From: Halieaceae bacterium UBA6060
GTDB taxonomy: Bacteria > Pseudomonadota > Gammaproteobacteria > Pseudomonadales > Halieaceae
DNA: 64,000 bases
Assembly (NCBI GenBank): GCA_002428935.1
Contig: DIYG01000020.1
Coordinates: 7,733 to 71,732, forward strand
Reading direction: 5' to 3'
The first letter of the stretch is position 1; each line of letters opens with the position of its first letter. Shown here in pieces: positions 8,655 through 17,464 of this stretch. A model generated the notes under the pieces. The model saw nothing but the letters and a program-made list of their open reading frames with translations. It was not told the origin of the DNA and searched no databases. Made by a program: the position numbers and the translations under genes.

Positions 8655-11096
8655 TTAGAAGCTGTAACTCGCGCGTATACCTGCAGTCCGAGGCCGGGCC
8701 GGGCCGAACACATATTGGGGATAAGGACCCCCATCGAAGCCTTCGCCAAAGGTGCCATCGTCCCAGGTGTTGTCGAATACGTTCTCGACGTAGCCGCTGA
8801 TCACCCAGTTCTCTTCCTGATAACCGATGATGATATCGGTTTGATCGAGGGTTTGGATGGTTTGCTCAGCCAGACTGGGTGGAATCCAGTCACCGCGCAT
8901 GTCGTCTTCCCAGGACCAGGCGAGATTGCCGAACAGTTCCCCGCCGCGACTGCCAATGGGGAAGCTGCCGTTGAGCACGGCGAAGGCCGTAAACTCTGGG
9001 GCCAGGGGTAGGGGTTCACCTTCACAGGCGTCCTCGGTGGCGCCCAGATCCACGGCGGCGCCGCAGAAGGCCTGTACTTCGTTCGCTTCGGAATCTAGCC
9101 AGGAACCACCGACTCGCAGAGTGACGTTGTCCGTAAGGGCGGCGTAGATCTCGATTTCGCTTCCCCAGCCATCAAGCACACCGACGTTGCCAGCAATGGT
9201 CTGGAAACCCGGGCCGTTGGGGTTCTCTTGAGTGAAAAATGACTGAAGATCCTTGTACTCATAGAGGAAGCCGGTCCATGACAGCTGCACTCGACCGTCT
9301 AGCACCGTGCCTTTGTACCCGATTTCATAAGAGGTCACGGTTTCTTCGTCGAAATCCGCCGGTCGATCGCGGCCTGCCAGGGCCTCGTCTTCAGAGGCTT
9401 CGCCGGTTTCGATATTCTCGAAGCCGTAGGTATCGTAACCACCCGGTTTGTAGCCGGTGGCCACCGAGGCGAAGAGTAGTGTGTTTTCGTTGGGTCGCCA
9501 GTTCGCTACGACCCGGAAGGTGGTGTCGTTCCAACTCTGGGAATCAGACAGCGCTCCGTCCGGTGTCGGCAATACGCCCTGCACACCGCCGGAGAACTGG
9601 GAGCCACCGAGGTCTGCAAGACGTTCGTTGGAGTACTCGCGCTCGTCGTACTGATAGCGCACACCGACAGCGATATCGAACTGCTCCGTAAAGGCATAGC
9701 CAACCTCGACGTAGGCCGAGTAGCCTTCGTAGGTTCCTTTCGTCTCGTTGTAGTCGTTGATTAGGCCGTTCGTCGATGGGGTGAATTCGTAACCCGCGTA
9801 GTCATAGTAAGCCTGACAACCGCGGTAGGCCTGGCCCGCGTAAAGGTAATAGTTCAGGTACAGGTCGCAATAAACATCTTCACTCTGGATATTGCCGAAG
9901 GTGGTGTCGATTTCCTCGCGGTATACAGACGCACCGGCGTACCAGCTCAGAGGACCTTCGCTCTGTGAAGTGAGACGCAGCTCCGTTTCGAAGTACTCAC
10001 CGGTCTGGAACTGCTCGTACTCGAAGAGAGTGATGGGCAGACCGTCAAAGTCTTCCCCATATTCGTAGTCGTGGTCTTTGTATCCCGTGATGGACGACAG
10101 GGTGGCCCATCCGAGGTCGTAGTCCATAAGCAGGCCCACAGAGAATACTTCGGCCTGATCACGCGAGCCGACCTGATCATTGATGTTGACGTTGCGACTG
10201 TCGCCCACATCCCAGGGCTCACCGCCGTTGAGAAACAAGGAAGGTCCACTGCTGAAGTTCGGTCCTTCACCGGTCACCCGGTAGATGGAGCCGGCCTGGT
10301 CGCGATCGTCATACTGGAAAATCAAGTCGCCATTAAACTTCTCGGTGTTGTAGTTGAAGCTTACGCGCAGGGAATCGTTGTCGTGGGCGATGAGATCGGG
10401 CCCACCATTGAGGTTCTCGACATAGCCGTCTTCCTCCGTGTGCAAGCCGGATACACGCATGGCGAGGTTGTCGGTCAAGGGCACATTGACGGCGCCTTCG
10501 AAGACGAACACGCCGCGCTCACCGACGTCCAGTTCCGCGTAACCCTCCGTGGCCTCCGTACTCGCCTTCTCCGTAATCACGTTGAAGGCACCGGTTACGG
10601 CGCCCCGGGCAAAAAGGAAGCCCTGGGGACCGCGAAGAACCTCACTGCGTTCCACATCGAACAACCCGCTCACCGCTGCACCGGTGCGGCCCTGGTACAG
10701 CCCGTTGACGAAGAAGCCGATGGAGGGCTCTGCACCGTTGCCGAACAGATTCGTGCGGATGCCCCGCACGGAGATCGTATCCAGGAAAGAGTCCTTGGAG
10801 TTACCAGTGATGCCGGGGGTAAATTGAATGAGGTCTTTGATGTCGTTCAGGTTGAGGAGACGACTTTCCGTGCCCGTCATTGCGGTCATGGATACGGAAA
10901 CATCCAGCACCGATTCGGCACGTTTGGTTGCGGTAACCACAACCTCCTCAAGCTGCTGCGCGCTCAGAGGGCCCGCGGATGCGCCTGCCAGGGCAGCCAT
11001 GGACACGGCCTGAGCCATTCGGGAACGGTGGGTGCCGGGTCTATCGGAGATGGGTGCTGCCTTCATCTGGACCTGTGAACGACGGTACTTGGCCAT
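8655..11096 (-). CDS. TonB-dependent outer membrane receptor
   Basis: 813 residues: an extended N-terminus, a signal-like hydrophobic stretch (MAQAVSMAALAGASAGPLSAQQ), a TonB-box-like EEVVVTATKR, the plug domain (DIKDLIQFTPGITGN, SVRGIRTNLFGNGAEPSIGFFVNGLYQGR, RSEVLRGPQGFLFARGAVTGAFNVIT), then a beta-barrel ending in ASYSF with a terminal Phe. The plug type resembles the large marine group used for varied organic ligands rather than a known siderophore receptor. GGAGAA precedes the ATG. It lies downstream of a TPR-sulfotransferase and a MATE pump on the same strand, 190 bases from the former. The ligand is unknown. No Fur-like box was seen upstream. Confidence 0.92.
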   Translation of the reverse strand: MAKYRRSQVQMKAAPISDRPGTHRSRMAQAVSMAALAGASAGPLSAQQLEEVVVTATKRAESVLDVSVSMTAMTGTESRLLNLNDIKDLIQFTPGITGNSKDSFLDTISVRGIRTNLFGNGAEPSIGFFVNGLYQGRTGAAVSGLFDVERSEVLRGPQGFLFARGAVTGAFNVITEKASTEATEGYAELDVGERGVFVFEGAVNVPLTDNLAMRVSGLHTEEDGYVENLNGGPDLIAHDNDSLRVSFNYNTEKFNGDLIFQYDDRDQAGSIYRVTGEGPNFSSGPSLFLNGGEPWDVGDSRNVNINDQVGSRDQAEVFSVGLLMDYDLGWATLSSITGYKDHDYEYGEDFDGLPITLFEYEQFQTGEYFETELRLTSQSEGPLSWYAGASVYREEIDTTFGNIQSEDVYCDLYLNYYLYAGQAYRGCQAYYDYAGYEFTPSTNGLINDYNETKGTYEGYSAYVEVGYAFTEQFDIAVGVRYQYDEREYSNERLADLGGSQFSGGVQGVLPTPDGALSDSQSWNDTTFRVVANWRPNENTLLFASVATGYKPGGYDTYGFENIETGEASEDEALAGRDRPADFDEETVTSYEIGYKGTVLDGRVQLSWTGFLYEYKDLQSFFTQENPNGPGFQTIAGNVGVLDGWGSEIEIYAALTDNVTLRVGGSWLDSEANEVQAFCGAAVDLGATEDACEGEPLPLAPEFTAFAVLNGSFPIGSRGGELFGNLAWSWEDDMRGDWIPPSLAEQTIQTLDQTDIIIGYQEENWVISGYVENVFDNTWDDGTFGEGFDGGPYPQYVFGPARPRTAGIRASYSF

Positions 11097-11286
11097 GGGA
11101 TTCTCCCTGAGCTGTGGGGTTTGGCAAACGTACTCTTGAAGCTAGCGGGAAGAGAAAGTCGCCGCAATACACAAAAACGTAAAAATATCCTGCTAGGGAT
11201 GCGTCTTTGCCTACACGCTCGGTATTTCGGCCCTCAAATGGGTCAGATCCCGTACCGCCGTGCACTGGGATGACGCTCAAACCGCA

Positions 11287-12885
11287 TCAACTGAGCTCCA
11301 GAGGGACTCCCGCTTCCTCAAGGGCTTGTTTCATAGGTGCCAACTGGGTCTCGTAGCGCCGCCAACGGCCTATGGAGCGTGTGTGCGCGGGCTGTCGAAC
11401 CTGCACGGAGCTAGCGGTGGTGACCGCCCCGGATTGCTCGTGGAAGGCCAGGCAAGCGTCCTCCCAGGGCAGATCGAGGTACTCGATAAGCGCTCGGGCG
11501 TTGGGTTCAAGGTTCGCGGCCGTGTCTTCATAGGAAATATCGAAGAAGCGATCGCCAAAGCGTTCTCTCCAGACGTCCATAAGCTTGAAATAACGGGCGT
11601 GGTGGCGAGCCATCTCCGCCTGGTCGTAGGAATGGGGGTAGGCGTCGGCGAACAACTGCTTAAAGCTGGCGAAGCAGGCATCCATAGGACCCCGACGCAA
11701 ATGGACGATCTTGGCGTTGGGTAGAGCCTTGAGAATGAGCGGGATATAGAGGTAGTTCGGCGGTAGCTTGTCGACAAATCGTGGCGTATCGCCCCTCAGC
11801 GTTGCCGTGGTTTGCATGTAGGCGTTCCCCAGGGCCATGGGATCTACGGCTGCGCCCATCGCTGCAAGTTTCGGCGATTGGTTGGTCGATTCCCGGTAAT
11901 CGCCCAGGCGGCGCAAGCTGTGACTGAACTGGCGCAACTCGCCGGCGGAATGGACCTGGGAATGGGCAACGATGATCCGCTCTACCAAGGTCGTTCCTGT
12001 CCGTGGCTGCCCAACCACGAAAATGGGTGAGGAATCATCGTTGCCCGAGGGGCCTTGGGCCAACCAATCTTCCGTAAACGTGTCAGCAAAGGCCTGGAAC
12101 ATTTCGATTTCCAGGGCTTCATCAAAATTCAGGGTTTTGCGCCTTGCGGCCGCGCCCCGGGCAAAGGCGCGAAACGCACCGTCCCATTCCGCCAGGTCTT
12201 CGAGTTCCTTACCCATGCCGTAGTAGAGGAACGCCAGCGCCTGCGGATGAGTGGTCTTATCTACCAGGCTCTCCAGGGTTTCGACATGCCTGCGATCCTT
12301 GGCCTTGCGCATGCCAGACAGGAGCCAGTGAGCATTCGGATGTTCCGGAACACGGGCGATGACTTGCTTTAGCAACACCTCGGCCTCATCCAGGCGATCC
12401 AAAAACTTGTGGTTATTCGCCTGGTTGATCTGAAATGGGATGCTGTCAGGATTTTTCTCCAGTGCCTGGGCAAACCATCGTCCGGCCTCCTCGTGGGAGC
12501 CCAGTTGCCCATGGACCATGCCGACGAGATCCATAACAACGGGGTTGTCATCAGCGTGCTCCACGGCCTTGGCCAACGCGGCGTCCGCGCGCCCGGCTTG
12601 TCCTGATCTCATGAACAGACTCGCCAGGTTCGCCCAGGCGGCGCCGTGGCTGGGATCTAGCTGGGTGACAGAACCAAAGGCGCGGATGGCATTAACGGTC
12701 TGTTTAATCTCCAGGGAGATCAAGCCGACGAGGAAGTGCCCCGGGACAAGGTCCGGCTTTGCCGTCAGCAGTTTCTGGCAGCAGGCCGAGGCCTCGTTGA
12801 TGCGTCCGGCGTTCAGGTGGGCAAAGCCCTCCCGCAGGGTGTTCTGGATCCAGGGGCCGGGGGGCGGTGGCTTGGGTTGATTCAT
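11287..12885 (-). CDS. TPR-containing sulfotransferase family protein
   Basis: About 532 residues. The N-terminal half is built of tetratricopeptide repeats (for example AAWANLASLFMRSGQAGRAD and AGRWFAQALEKNPDS). The C-terminal half is a sulfotransferase: the PAPS 5'-phosphate loop reads VVGQPRTGTTLVERI around residue 290, and KIVHLRRGPMDACFASFKQLF is the 3'-phosphate site. Such proteins would move sulfate from PAPS to an unknown acceptor in the cytoplasm. The start at 12885 (ATG) is preferred; the frame stays open to a TTG at 12942, which would overlap the MATE gene. It lies 26 bases after the MATE gene and upstream of the TonB receptor, so a shared operon is likely. Confidence 0.85.
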   Translation of the reverse strand: MNQPKPPPPGPWIQNTLREGFAHLNAGRINEASACCQKLLTAKPDLVPGHFLVGLISLEIKQTVNAIRAFGSVTQLDPSHGAAWANLASLFMRSGQAGRADAALAKAVEHADDNPVVMDLVGMVHGQLGSHEEAGRWFAQALEKNPDSIPFQINQANNHKFLDRLDEAEVLLKQVIARVPEHPNAHWLLSGMRKAKDRRHVETLESLVDKTTHPQALAFLYYGMGKELEDLAEWDGAFRAFARGAAARRKTLNFDEALEIEMFQAFADTFTEDWLAQGPSGNDDSSPIFVVGQPRTGTTLVERIIVAHSQVHSAGELRQFSHSLRRLGDYRESTNQSPKLAAMGAAVDPMALGNAYMQTTATLRGDTPRFVDKLPPNYLYIPLILKALPNAKIVHLRRGPMDACFASFKQLFADAYPHSYDQAEMARHHARYFKLMDVWRERFGDRFFDISYEDTAANLEPNARALIEYLDLPWEDACLAFHEQSGAVTTASSVQVRQPAHTRSIGRWRRYETQLAPMKQALEEAGVPLELS

Positions 12886-12910
12886 GGGAGGCGGGTCTAT
12901 GACGGAAGAC

Positions 12911-14290
12911 TCATGGTGCCTGGGTCGGTAGCCCCGATGCAATGAGCTGCCGGTAGCGAAGATAAAGAAGCACGCTGCACAGGCTTACGCCTGCCACCAG
13001 TCCCCACCACAAACCCTGGGCACCCAGATCCAAAGCAAAACACAGCCAGGTGCCCGAGCCGATGCCCACAAACCAATAGCCAAGAAGCGAGATCCACAGC
13101 GGGGAGCGGGTATCGCGCAAGCCGCGAATGGCATCGGCGATCACCATCTGCAGGCTGTCGATGAGCAGGAACAGACCCGCCGACGCGCTAAGGGCAAGGG
13201 CGATGGTGAGAACTTCGCGGTTGGCAGCGAGATCTCGATCCAGGAATACGCTGACCAATAGCTCCGGTATGAGCCACATCACCAGGGTGGCGACCAGAGC
13301 GGCGAGGGTGGCCATGGCAAAGGTCAGGCGGGCGGAGCGCACAATGGCGGGTAGATCCTGTCGTCCGAGGCCGAAAGCCACCCGCACGCGCACGGCATCG
13401 GCAAAACCCGCGGCGAAACTCAGGGCCAGGTAGATCACGCTGTACAGGATTTGCTGCGCAGCGAGGGTTGCTGCGCTGATGGCGCCCACCAGAATCGCCG
13501 CGGCAGAAAACATACCGGCGTTGAGGATTTGGGTTAAACCCACGGGAAGCCCCAGCCGTGCAATTTCGGCAATGGTCGCGGGGTTGAGACGTGTGGGGAT
13601 GATTCTCGGGCGACGGCCATCGAACTGCGGAGCCTTTTTCACAAACCATACCAGGGTAAAGAACATGGCCCAGTTAACGACGGTTGTGCCAATGCCGGCG
13701 CCAACGACGCCGAGGGCCGGTAGTCCAGCTTTGCCAAACACCAGGGTGTAGTTCAGCACTAGGTTCAGACCCACTGCAGCAACCGTGATCCAGCCGATGG
13801 CGGCCGAGTGCGCCAGAGCGGTGATGTAGTTGCGCAGGACCACAAACCAGAGGGCGGGGAACACCGCCCAGATCAGCACCCGGGAATAATCGGTGATGAG
13901 CGCCACCACCTGGGGTTCCTGCTTTGCCAGCCCTAGTGCTGGCCCCAGGAACCACACGCCGATCATGATCGGCAGGCTCGCCACGGTGGCAACCACCATG
14001 CCTTGCTCGGCGGCATCGATAATCGCCCGGGGCCTCTGAGCGCCGAGATTCTGCGCCACCAGTACCCCGACCACGGATATCACCCCCATGCCGATGAGGA
14101 GAAAAACCCAGAACAAATCCCCAGCCAGGCCCACCGCGGCAAGCTCATCGCTGCCCAGGCGACCAACGATGATCATATCGGTGATGATCATGCCCATCTC
14201 CGCCATATAGGCGGTGGTGAGCGGCAGGGCGATGGACAAAATGGTCCGGCCCTCGTGCTGGGAGCCGTGGGAAAGTGCTTCCCTTGTCAT
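12911..14290 (-). CDS. MATE family multidrug efflux transporter
   Basis: 459 residues with about 12 predicted membrane helices in two six-helix halves. The first half carries MIITDMIIVGRLGSDELAAVGLAGDLFW, the typical MATE helix 1-2 region, and the second half repeats it weakly (ILNAGMFSAAAILVGAISAATLAAQQI). The family couples export of cationic or dye-like compounds to Na+ or H+ entry. It is 30 bases from the upstream cupin gene and 26 bases from the downstream sulfotransferase on the same strand. A joint role with the sulfotransferase, such as exporting its product, is only a guess. Confidence 0.9.
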   Translation of the reverse strand: MTREALSHGSQHEGRTILSIALPLTTAYMAEMGMIITDMIIVGRLGSDELAAVGLAGDLFWVFLLIGMGVISVVGVLVAQNLGAQRPRAIIDAAEQGMVVATVASLPIMIGVWFLGPALGLAKQEPQVVALITDYSRVLIWAVFPALWFVVLRNYITALAHSAAIGWITVAAVGLNLVLNYTLVFGKAGLPALGVVGAGIGTTVVNWAMFFTLVWFVKKAPQFDGRRPRIIPTRLNPATIAEIARLGLPVGLTQILNAGMFSAAAILVGAISAATLAAQQILYSVIYLALSFAAGFADAVRVRVAFGLGRQDLPAIVRSARLTFAMATLAALVATLVMWLIPELLVSVFLDRDLAANREVLTIALALSASAGLFLLIDSLQMVIADAIRGLRDTRSPLWISLLGYWFVGIGSGTWLCFALDLGAQGLWWGLVAGVSLCSVLLYLRYRQLIASGLPTQAP

Positions 14291-14320
14291 AGCGGATTAT
14301 TCCGCCAGAACGTTACGGTC

Positions 14321-14788
14321 CTAGAGACCAGATCCGTCCGCAGAATAGATAACCCATATCTTTCGGTAGCCCTGGGTATCCCAAACGCCGGTCCATTCCT
14401 TGGGTATGGTCAGACCTTCACCTGCGGTGATTTCCGTGACCGTGCCGTCGCTGGAAGTGAGGGTAACGCCGCCTTCGAGGAAGTACATGAACTCATCGAC
14501 CCCGTAAGGCTCGTTGATTTCCGCCCGCACGGCGCCGGACTTATACAGGCCGGAAGCAAACTTGCCGTCGCTGGATTTCAGGGAAGTGATGTCCAGGGTG
14601 TCGTTGCCACCTTCACTGCTGGCGATGGTGTCCGGGTGTTCGAAGAGCTTGCCGGTGAGGTCTGCGGCGGTCATTTCCACCGGGTAGACCGTCTCGGCCG
14701 ACACGCTCACGCCCTGTAAAGCCAGGAAGACGGCGCTGACACCTAAAGCCGCTCGGCAGCCGTTGGTGTTTCTGGTTTGATCAATCAT
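14321..14788 (-). CDS. secreted cupin-domain protein
   Basis: 155 residues with a signal peptide (RAALGVSAVFLALQGVSVSAE) followed by a single cupin. The cupin reads GVDEFMYFLEGGVTLTSSDG, then AGEGLTIPKEWTGVWDTQG and KIWVIYS, the pattern of the ureidoglycine-type cupins (Cupin_3). The start at 14788 follows a very strong ribosome site, GGAGGTAAC, so the longer frame is rejected. It is 35 bases after the NhaC-type gene on the same strand and is likely cotranscribed with it. Classic cupin metal histidines are not evident, so it may bind a ligand rather than act as an enzyme. A role with agmatine or polyamine uptake is inference from position. Confidence 0.72.
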   Translation of the reverse strand: MIDQTRNTNGCRAALGVSAVFLALQGVSVSAETVYPVEMTAADLTGKLFEHPDTIASSEGGNDTLDITSLKSSDGKFASGLYKSGAVRAEINEPYGVDEFMYFLEGGVTLTSSDGTVTEITAGEGLTIPKEWTGVWDTQGYRKIWVIYSADGSGL

Positions 14789-14823
14789 GGTGTTACCTCC
14801 ATTGGGTTTTCCGGAGCCGGCCC

Positions 14824-16197
14824 TTAGCCGGCAAAGCCGATCCATAGATAGCCCAGGGTCGCCACCGCGGCGGCGATCAGGGCGTAGGGAAGCTGGGTGA
14901 GCGCGTGTTGTAGAGGAGTGCAGCCCGTGGCCTGGGCCGTGAGCACCGTTGCGTCGGAGTAAAAACAGGCGTGGGAGCCGAAGGTGCTCGCCGACAGGGT
15001 CGCGCCGATGAGTAGGGTCATGTCGGCCTCTAGTCCACGACCCAGGGCCGTGACGATGGGGAGCACGATGACAAAGACTCCCCAGTTGGAGCCCGTGAGA
15101 AACGACACGAGCCCCATGATGACGAAGATGGCCGCCGGGAGAGTTTCGGCGGTGAGCAGCGGTTGCAGGCTTTCCACCACGTAGGGGGCGAGCCCCAGAT
15201 CGTCGTTGACCTCTTTGAGGATGAAGGCGGCCACGAGCACGGCGAGGGGTTCGAGCATGGTCTTGAAACCGTCGATTACCGTATCGAAGGTCTCCTGAAG
15301 GTTCAGGTACTTGCGCAGCAGGATGTAGATCACCATGGCGCCAACGGTGATGTACAGACCGACCAGAAAATCGTTGTCCGCGGCGATGGTGGTCGCGACC
15401 AGCAGGGCCATGGAGGCCACGAAAAACCAGGTGCCCACCTGCAAACCCTCTTTGGGGCGAATGGACTGGTTTGCCGCTTCGATATGCGCCGCTTCCGGCG
15501 GCACCGTGATCCCTTCTTCCTGAGCGCGACGATCCGCGGTGCGCATGGGCCCCAGGGAGGGGATCAGCCCCCAGATAACCAGGGGCACGACAAGCACTGC
15601 CGCCCAGGCGTAGAACATGTAGGGGATGGCGCTGATATACACATTCAGGCCTTCGCCTTCCGGCGCTAGACCGTTGGCCACCAGGAGTCCGCCGAAGAAG
15701 GCTCCCCAGGTAGAGTAGGGAATGATCACGGAGATGGGCGCAGCGGTGGAGTCGACCACATACGCCAGACGCTCCCGGGCCACCCGAAAACGATCGGTGA
15801 TGTCGCGCATCGCTGAACCCACGGCGAGGGAGTTGAGATAGTCATCGACGAACATAAAGATGCCCAGGACCCAGCTGTATAGCAGGGCACCCCGTTCTCC
15901 GGTTACCCGTGCCGAGACCTTCTCCGTAAACGACAGGGTGGCTCCCGTACGCAGCAACAGACCGATAACCCCGCCCATCAACCCGCAGACCAAGATGACC
16001 CAGGCCACATCGGGGTCGGTGAGCACGTCCAGGGAGGTCTCCGCCAGGGCGCTGACAAAGCCCGCGCCATTGAGCATGAGCAGGCCCAGCACGGAGCCGC
16101 TGAGGAGGGATTCGATGGGCCGTCTCGTCCACAGGGCGAGGGTGAAGACCAGCCCCGTGGGTATCAGACTGGCGGCTCCCCAGGTGTCGACGCTCAT
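14824..16197 (-). CDS. NhaC-family Na+/H+ antiporter-like transporter
   Basis: 457 residues and about 11-12 membrane helices. The segment IFMFVDDYLNSLAVGSAMRDITDRF and the later FLTGSNWGVFVIVLPIVTALG with TFGSHACFYSDATVLTAQATG are marks of the NhaC superfamily, which includes Na+/H+ antiporters, malate/lactate exchangers and amino acid/amine carriers. It lies downstream of agmatine deiminase on the same strand, so an amine substrate (agmatine or putrescine) is possible; this is inference. The ATG overlaps by ATGA the stop of a 35-codon ORF (16194-16301), so its translation is probably coupled to that ORF. Confidence 0.85.
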   Translation of the reverse strand: MSVDTWGAASLIPTGLVFTLALWTRRPIESLLSGSVLGLLMLNGAGFVSALAETSLDVLTDPDVAWVILVCGLMGGVIGLLLRTGATLSFTEKVSARVTGERGALLYSWVLGIFMFVDDYLNSLAVGSAMRDITDRFRVARERLAYVVDSTAAPISVIIPYSTWGAFFGGLLVANGLAPEGEGLNVYISAIPYMFYAWAAVLVVPLVIWGLIPSLGPMRTADRRAQEEGITVPPEAAHIEAANQSIRPKEGLQVGTWFFVASMALLVATTIAADNDFLVGLYITVGAMVIYILLRKYLNLQETFDTVIDGFKTMLEPLAVLVAAFILKEVNDDLGLAPYVVESLQPLLTAETLPAAIFVIMGLVSFLTGSNWGVFVIVLPIVTALGRGLEADMTLLIGATLSASTFGSHACFYSDATVLTAQATGCTPLQHALTQLPYALIAAAVATLGYLWIGFAG

Positions 16198-16301
16198 TGC
16201 GCCGTACCGCCCGTAACGTTCGGATAGCGCGAGGGTTCTGCATCGTCAGCGCTTGTCCACGGCTCCTGGCGATGCCGTGAGGTGACGAAGATGTCGGCCA
16301 T
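16194..16301 (-). CDS. 35-residue ORF coupled to the NhaC-type gene
   Basis: A short frame, ATG at 16299-16301 to TGA at 16194-16196, starting MADIFVTSRHRQEPW and ending NVTGGTAQ. It has a well-placed ribosome site (AGGAAG at 16308-16313, six bases before the ATG), and its stop overlaps the NhaC-type start as ATGA. The peptide is soluble with no membrane segment or cysteine and matches no family I recognise. It could be a real microprotein of the agmatine locus, or a leader whose translation controls the transporter. The signals around it are good, but the coding content is too short to judge. Confidence 0.5.
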   Translation of the reverse strand: MADIFVTSRHRQEPWTSADDAEPSRYPNVTGGTAQ

Positions 16302-16335
16302 GGAGCTCTTCCTCGGAGCGATAAAGCCTTCAAAT

Positions 16336-16371
16336 ATAGGCCACCACCACGGGGCATGTCTCCTGGCCTAT
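16336..16371. other. inverted repeat over the aguA stop codon
   Basis: ATAGGCCA at 16336-16343 and TGGCCTAT at 16364-16371 can pair with a 20-base loop. The outer arm covers the agmatine deiminase stop codon (16368-16370). There is no T-run, so partial termination or mRNA end protection between aguA and the downstream transporter ORFs is more likely than a strong terminator. Confidence 0.35.
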
Positions 16372-17369
16372 CGGATCACCTTAGGCTGTTGTTGGGTGAT
16401 GCAGTGGATGCCGCCACCGCCCTGGGCGATGTCTGAGATAGGAACGAGGACAATCTCCCGGTCTGGAAAGTAGTCCTGGAGCCGTTCACGCACGGCATCA
16501 TCGGTGGGAATCCCGTAGGCCGGTGCGATTACCGCCCCGTTTGCGAAGTAGAAATTCACATAGGACAGACAGAACCGGTCGCCTATCGCAGCGGACGGCG
16601 GAGCCTCGGGCAGCATCAGCAGGATAAGGTTGCGACCGCAGGCATCGGTCTGACCCTCCAGGGCGGCGCGAAGCTCGTCGAAGTAGGGCTTGCGCGGATC
16701 GTTCGCGTGTTCCGTACCTTCGACGATGACCACGCCAGGGCGGGCAAACATGGCCAGGCCGTCTACGTGACCATCGGTTTCATCATCCAGAGGATCACCG
16801 GGCAGCCACAGTACTTTCTCCACCCCCAACTGCCCCTTTAGCTCGTCCTCTATGGCTCCTACGGTCCAGTCGGGGTTGCGATTGCTGTTGGGGAAACAGG
16901 TATCTGTGGTGAGGAGGGTCCCCTCGCCATCCACACACAGGCCACCGCCTTCGGCGATAAGCGGAGAGCGGATAGCGGGAACACCCACGTGCTCAAGGAT
17001 CCGTTCGGCCATGAGTGCGTCCTGGTCGTAAGGATGGTACTTCTCACCCCAGGCGTTGAAGCCGAAGCACACCCCGGCGAGGTCGCCGTCATCGCCCACG
17101 ACAAAGTTCGGTCCGCTGTCCCGAGCCCAGGAATCGTCGATGGGCATCTCCAGGACCTCAACATCGCTGCCGAGATAGTTTCGAGCGCGGGTGAGATGAC
17201 GGGATGGGGCCACCATGGTCACGGGCTCGTAGGCGGCAATAGCGTGGGCCACCGCCGTGTAGGCGCGGCAGGTGGCATCGTCGTCGGCCCACATGCCGTC
17301 GCGAGATGGCCAGGCCATCCAGCAGCGTTCGTGGGCTTCCCACTCGGCGGGCATTCGATAGTTCGACAT
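16368..17369 (-). CDS. aguA: agmatine deiminase
   Basis: Hydrolyses agmatine to N-carbamoylputrescine and ammonia in the cytoplasm; 333 residues. Family marks are MPAEWEAHERCWMAWPSR at the N-terminus, IDDSWARDSGPNFV (substrate-binding aspartates and Arg), EGGGLCVDGEGTLLTT, DETDGHVDGLAMFARP (catalytic His-Asp region), and the catalytic Cys about ten residues from the end in GGGGIHCITQQQP. The start at 17369 (MSNYRMP) matches the family start; the frame is open 28 codons further upstream into the divergent LysR region and is not used. The partner enzyme AguB is encoded at 18468 on the other strand with the regulator between them. Confidence 0.95.
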   Translation of the reverse strand: MSNYRMPAEWEAHERCWMAWPSRDGMWADDDATCRAYTAVAHAIAAYEPVTMVAPSRHLTRARNYLGSDVEVLEMPIDDSWARDSGPNFVVGDDGDLAGVCFGFNAWGEKYHPYDQDALMAERILEHVGVPAIRSPLIAEGGGLCVDGEGTLLTTDTCFPNSNRNPDWTVGAIEDELKGQLGVEKVLWLPGDPLDDETDGHVDGLAMFARPGVVIVEGTEHANDPRKPYFDELRAALEGQTDACGRNLILLMLPEAPPSAAIGDRFCLSYVNFYFANGAVIAPAYGIPTDDAVRERLQDYFPDREIVLVPISDIAQGGGGIHCITQQQPKVIR

Positions 17370-17407
17370 GGTTCGTTTCCGCAGTAAAAGCATTGACCGC
17401 AGCCTAG

Positions 17408-17427
17408 GGGAGGGCCGAGACTCCCTC
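17408..17427. promoter_or_regulatory. dyad in the aguA-lysR divergent promoter region
   Basis: Overlapping arms GGGAG/CTCCC (17408-17412 and 17421-17425) and GAGGG/CCCTC (17410-17414 and 17423-17427) lie between the two divergent starts. Position and symmetry fit a LysR-type binding site, but the arms are short and the standard T-N11-A pattern is not clear. Confidence 0.25.
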
Positions 17428-17464
17428 AAACGAAAGTTTTTCGCGCCGTCCATGAGTTTTGTTT

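Noticed and set aside
10071..11078. Long open frame opposite the first TonB receptor
   Set aside because: It is the reverse of the receptor plug and barrel; no protein motif and no ribosome site.
16198..16367. Possible riboswitch (guanidine type) before the NhaC-type gene
   Set aside because: The conserved guanidine riboswitch motifs were not found; a short ORF explains most of the stretch.
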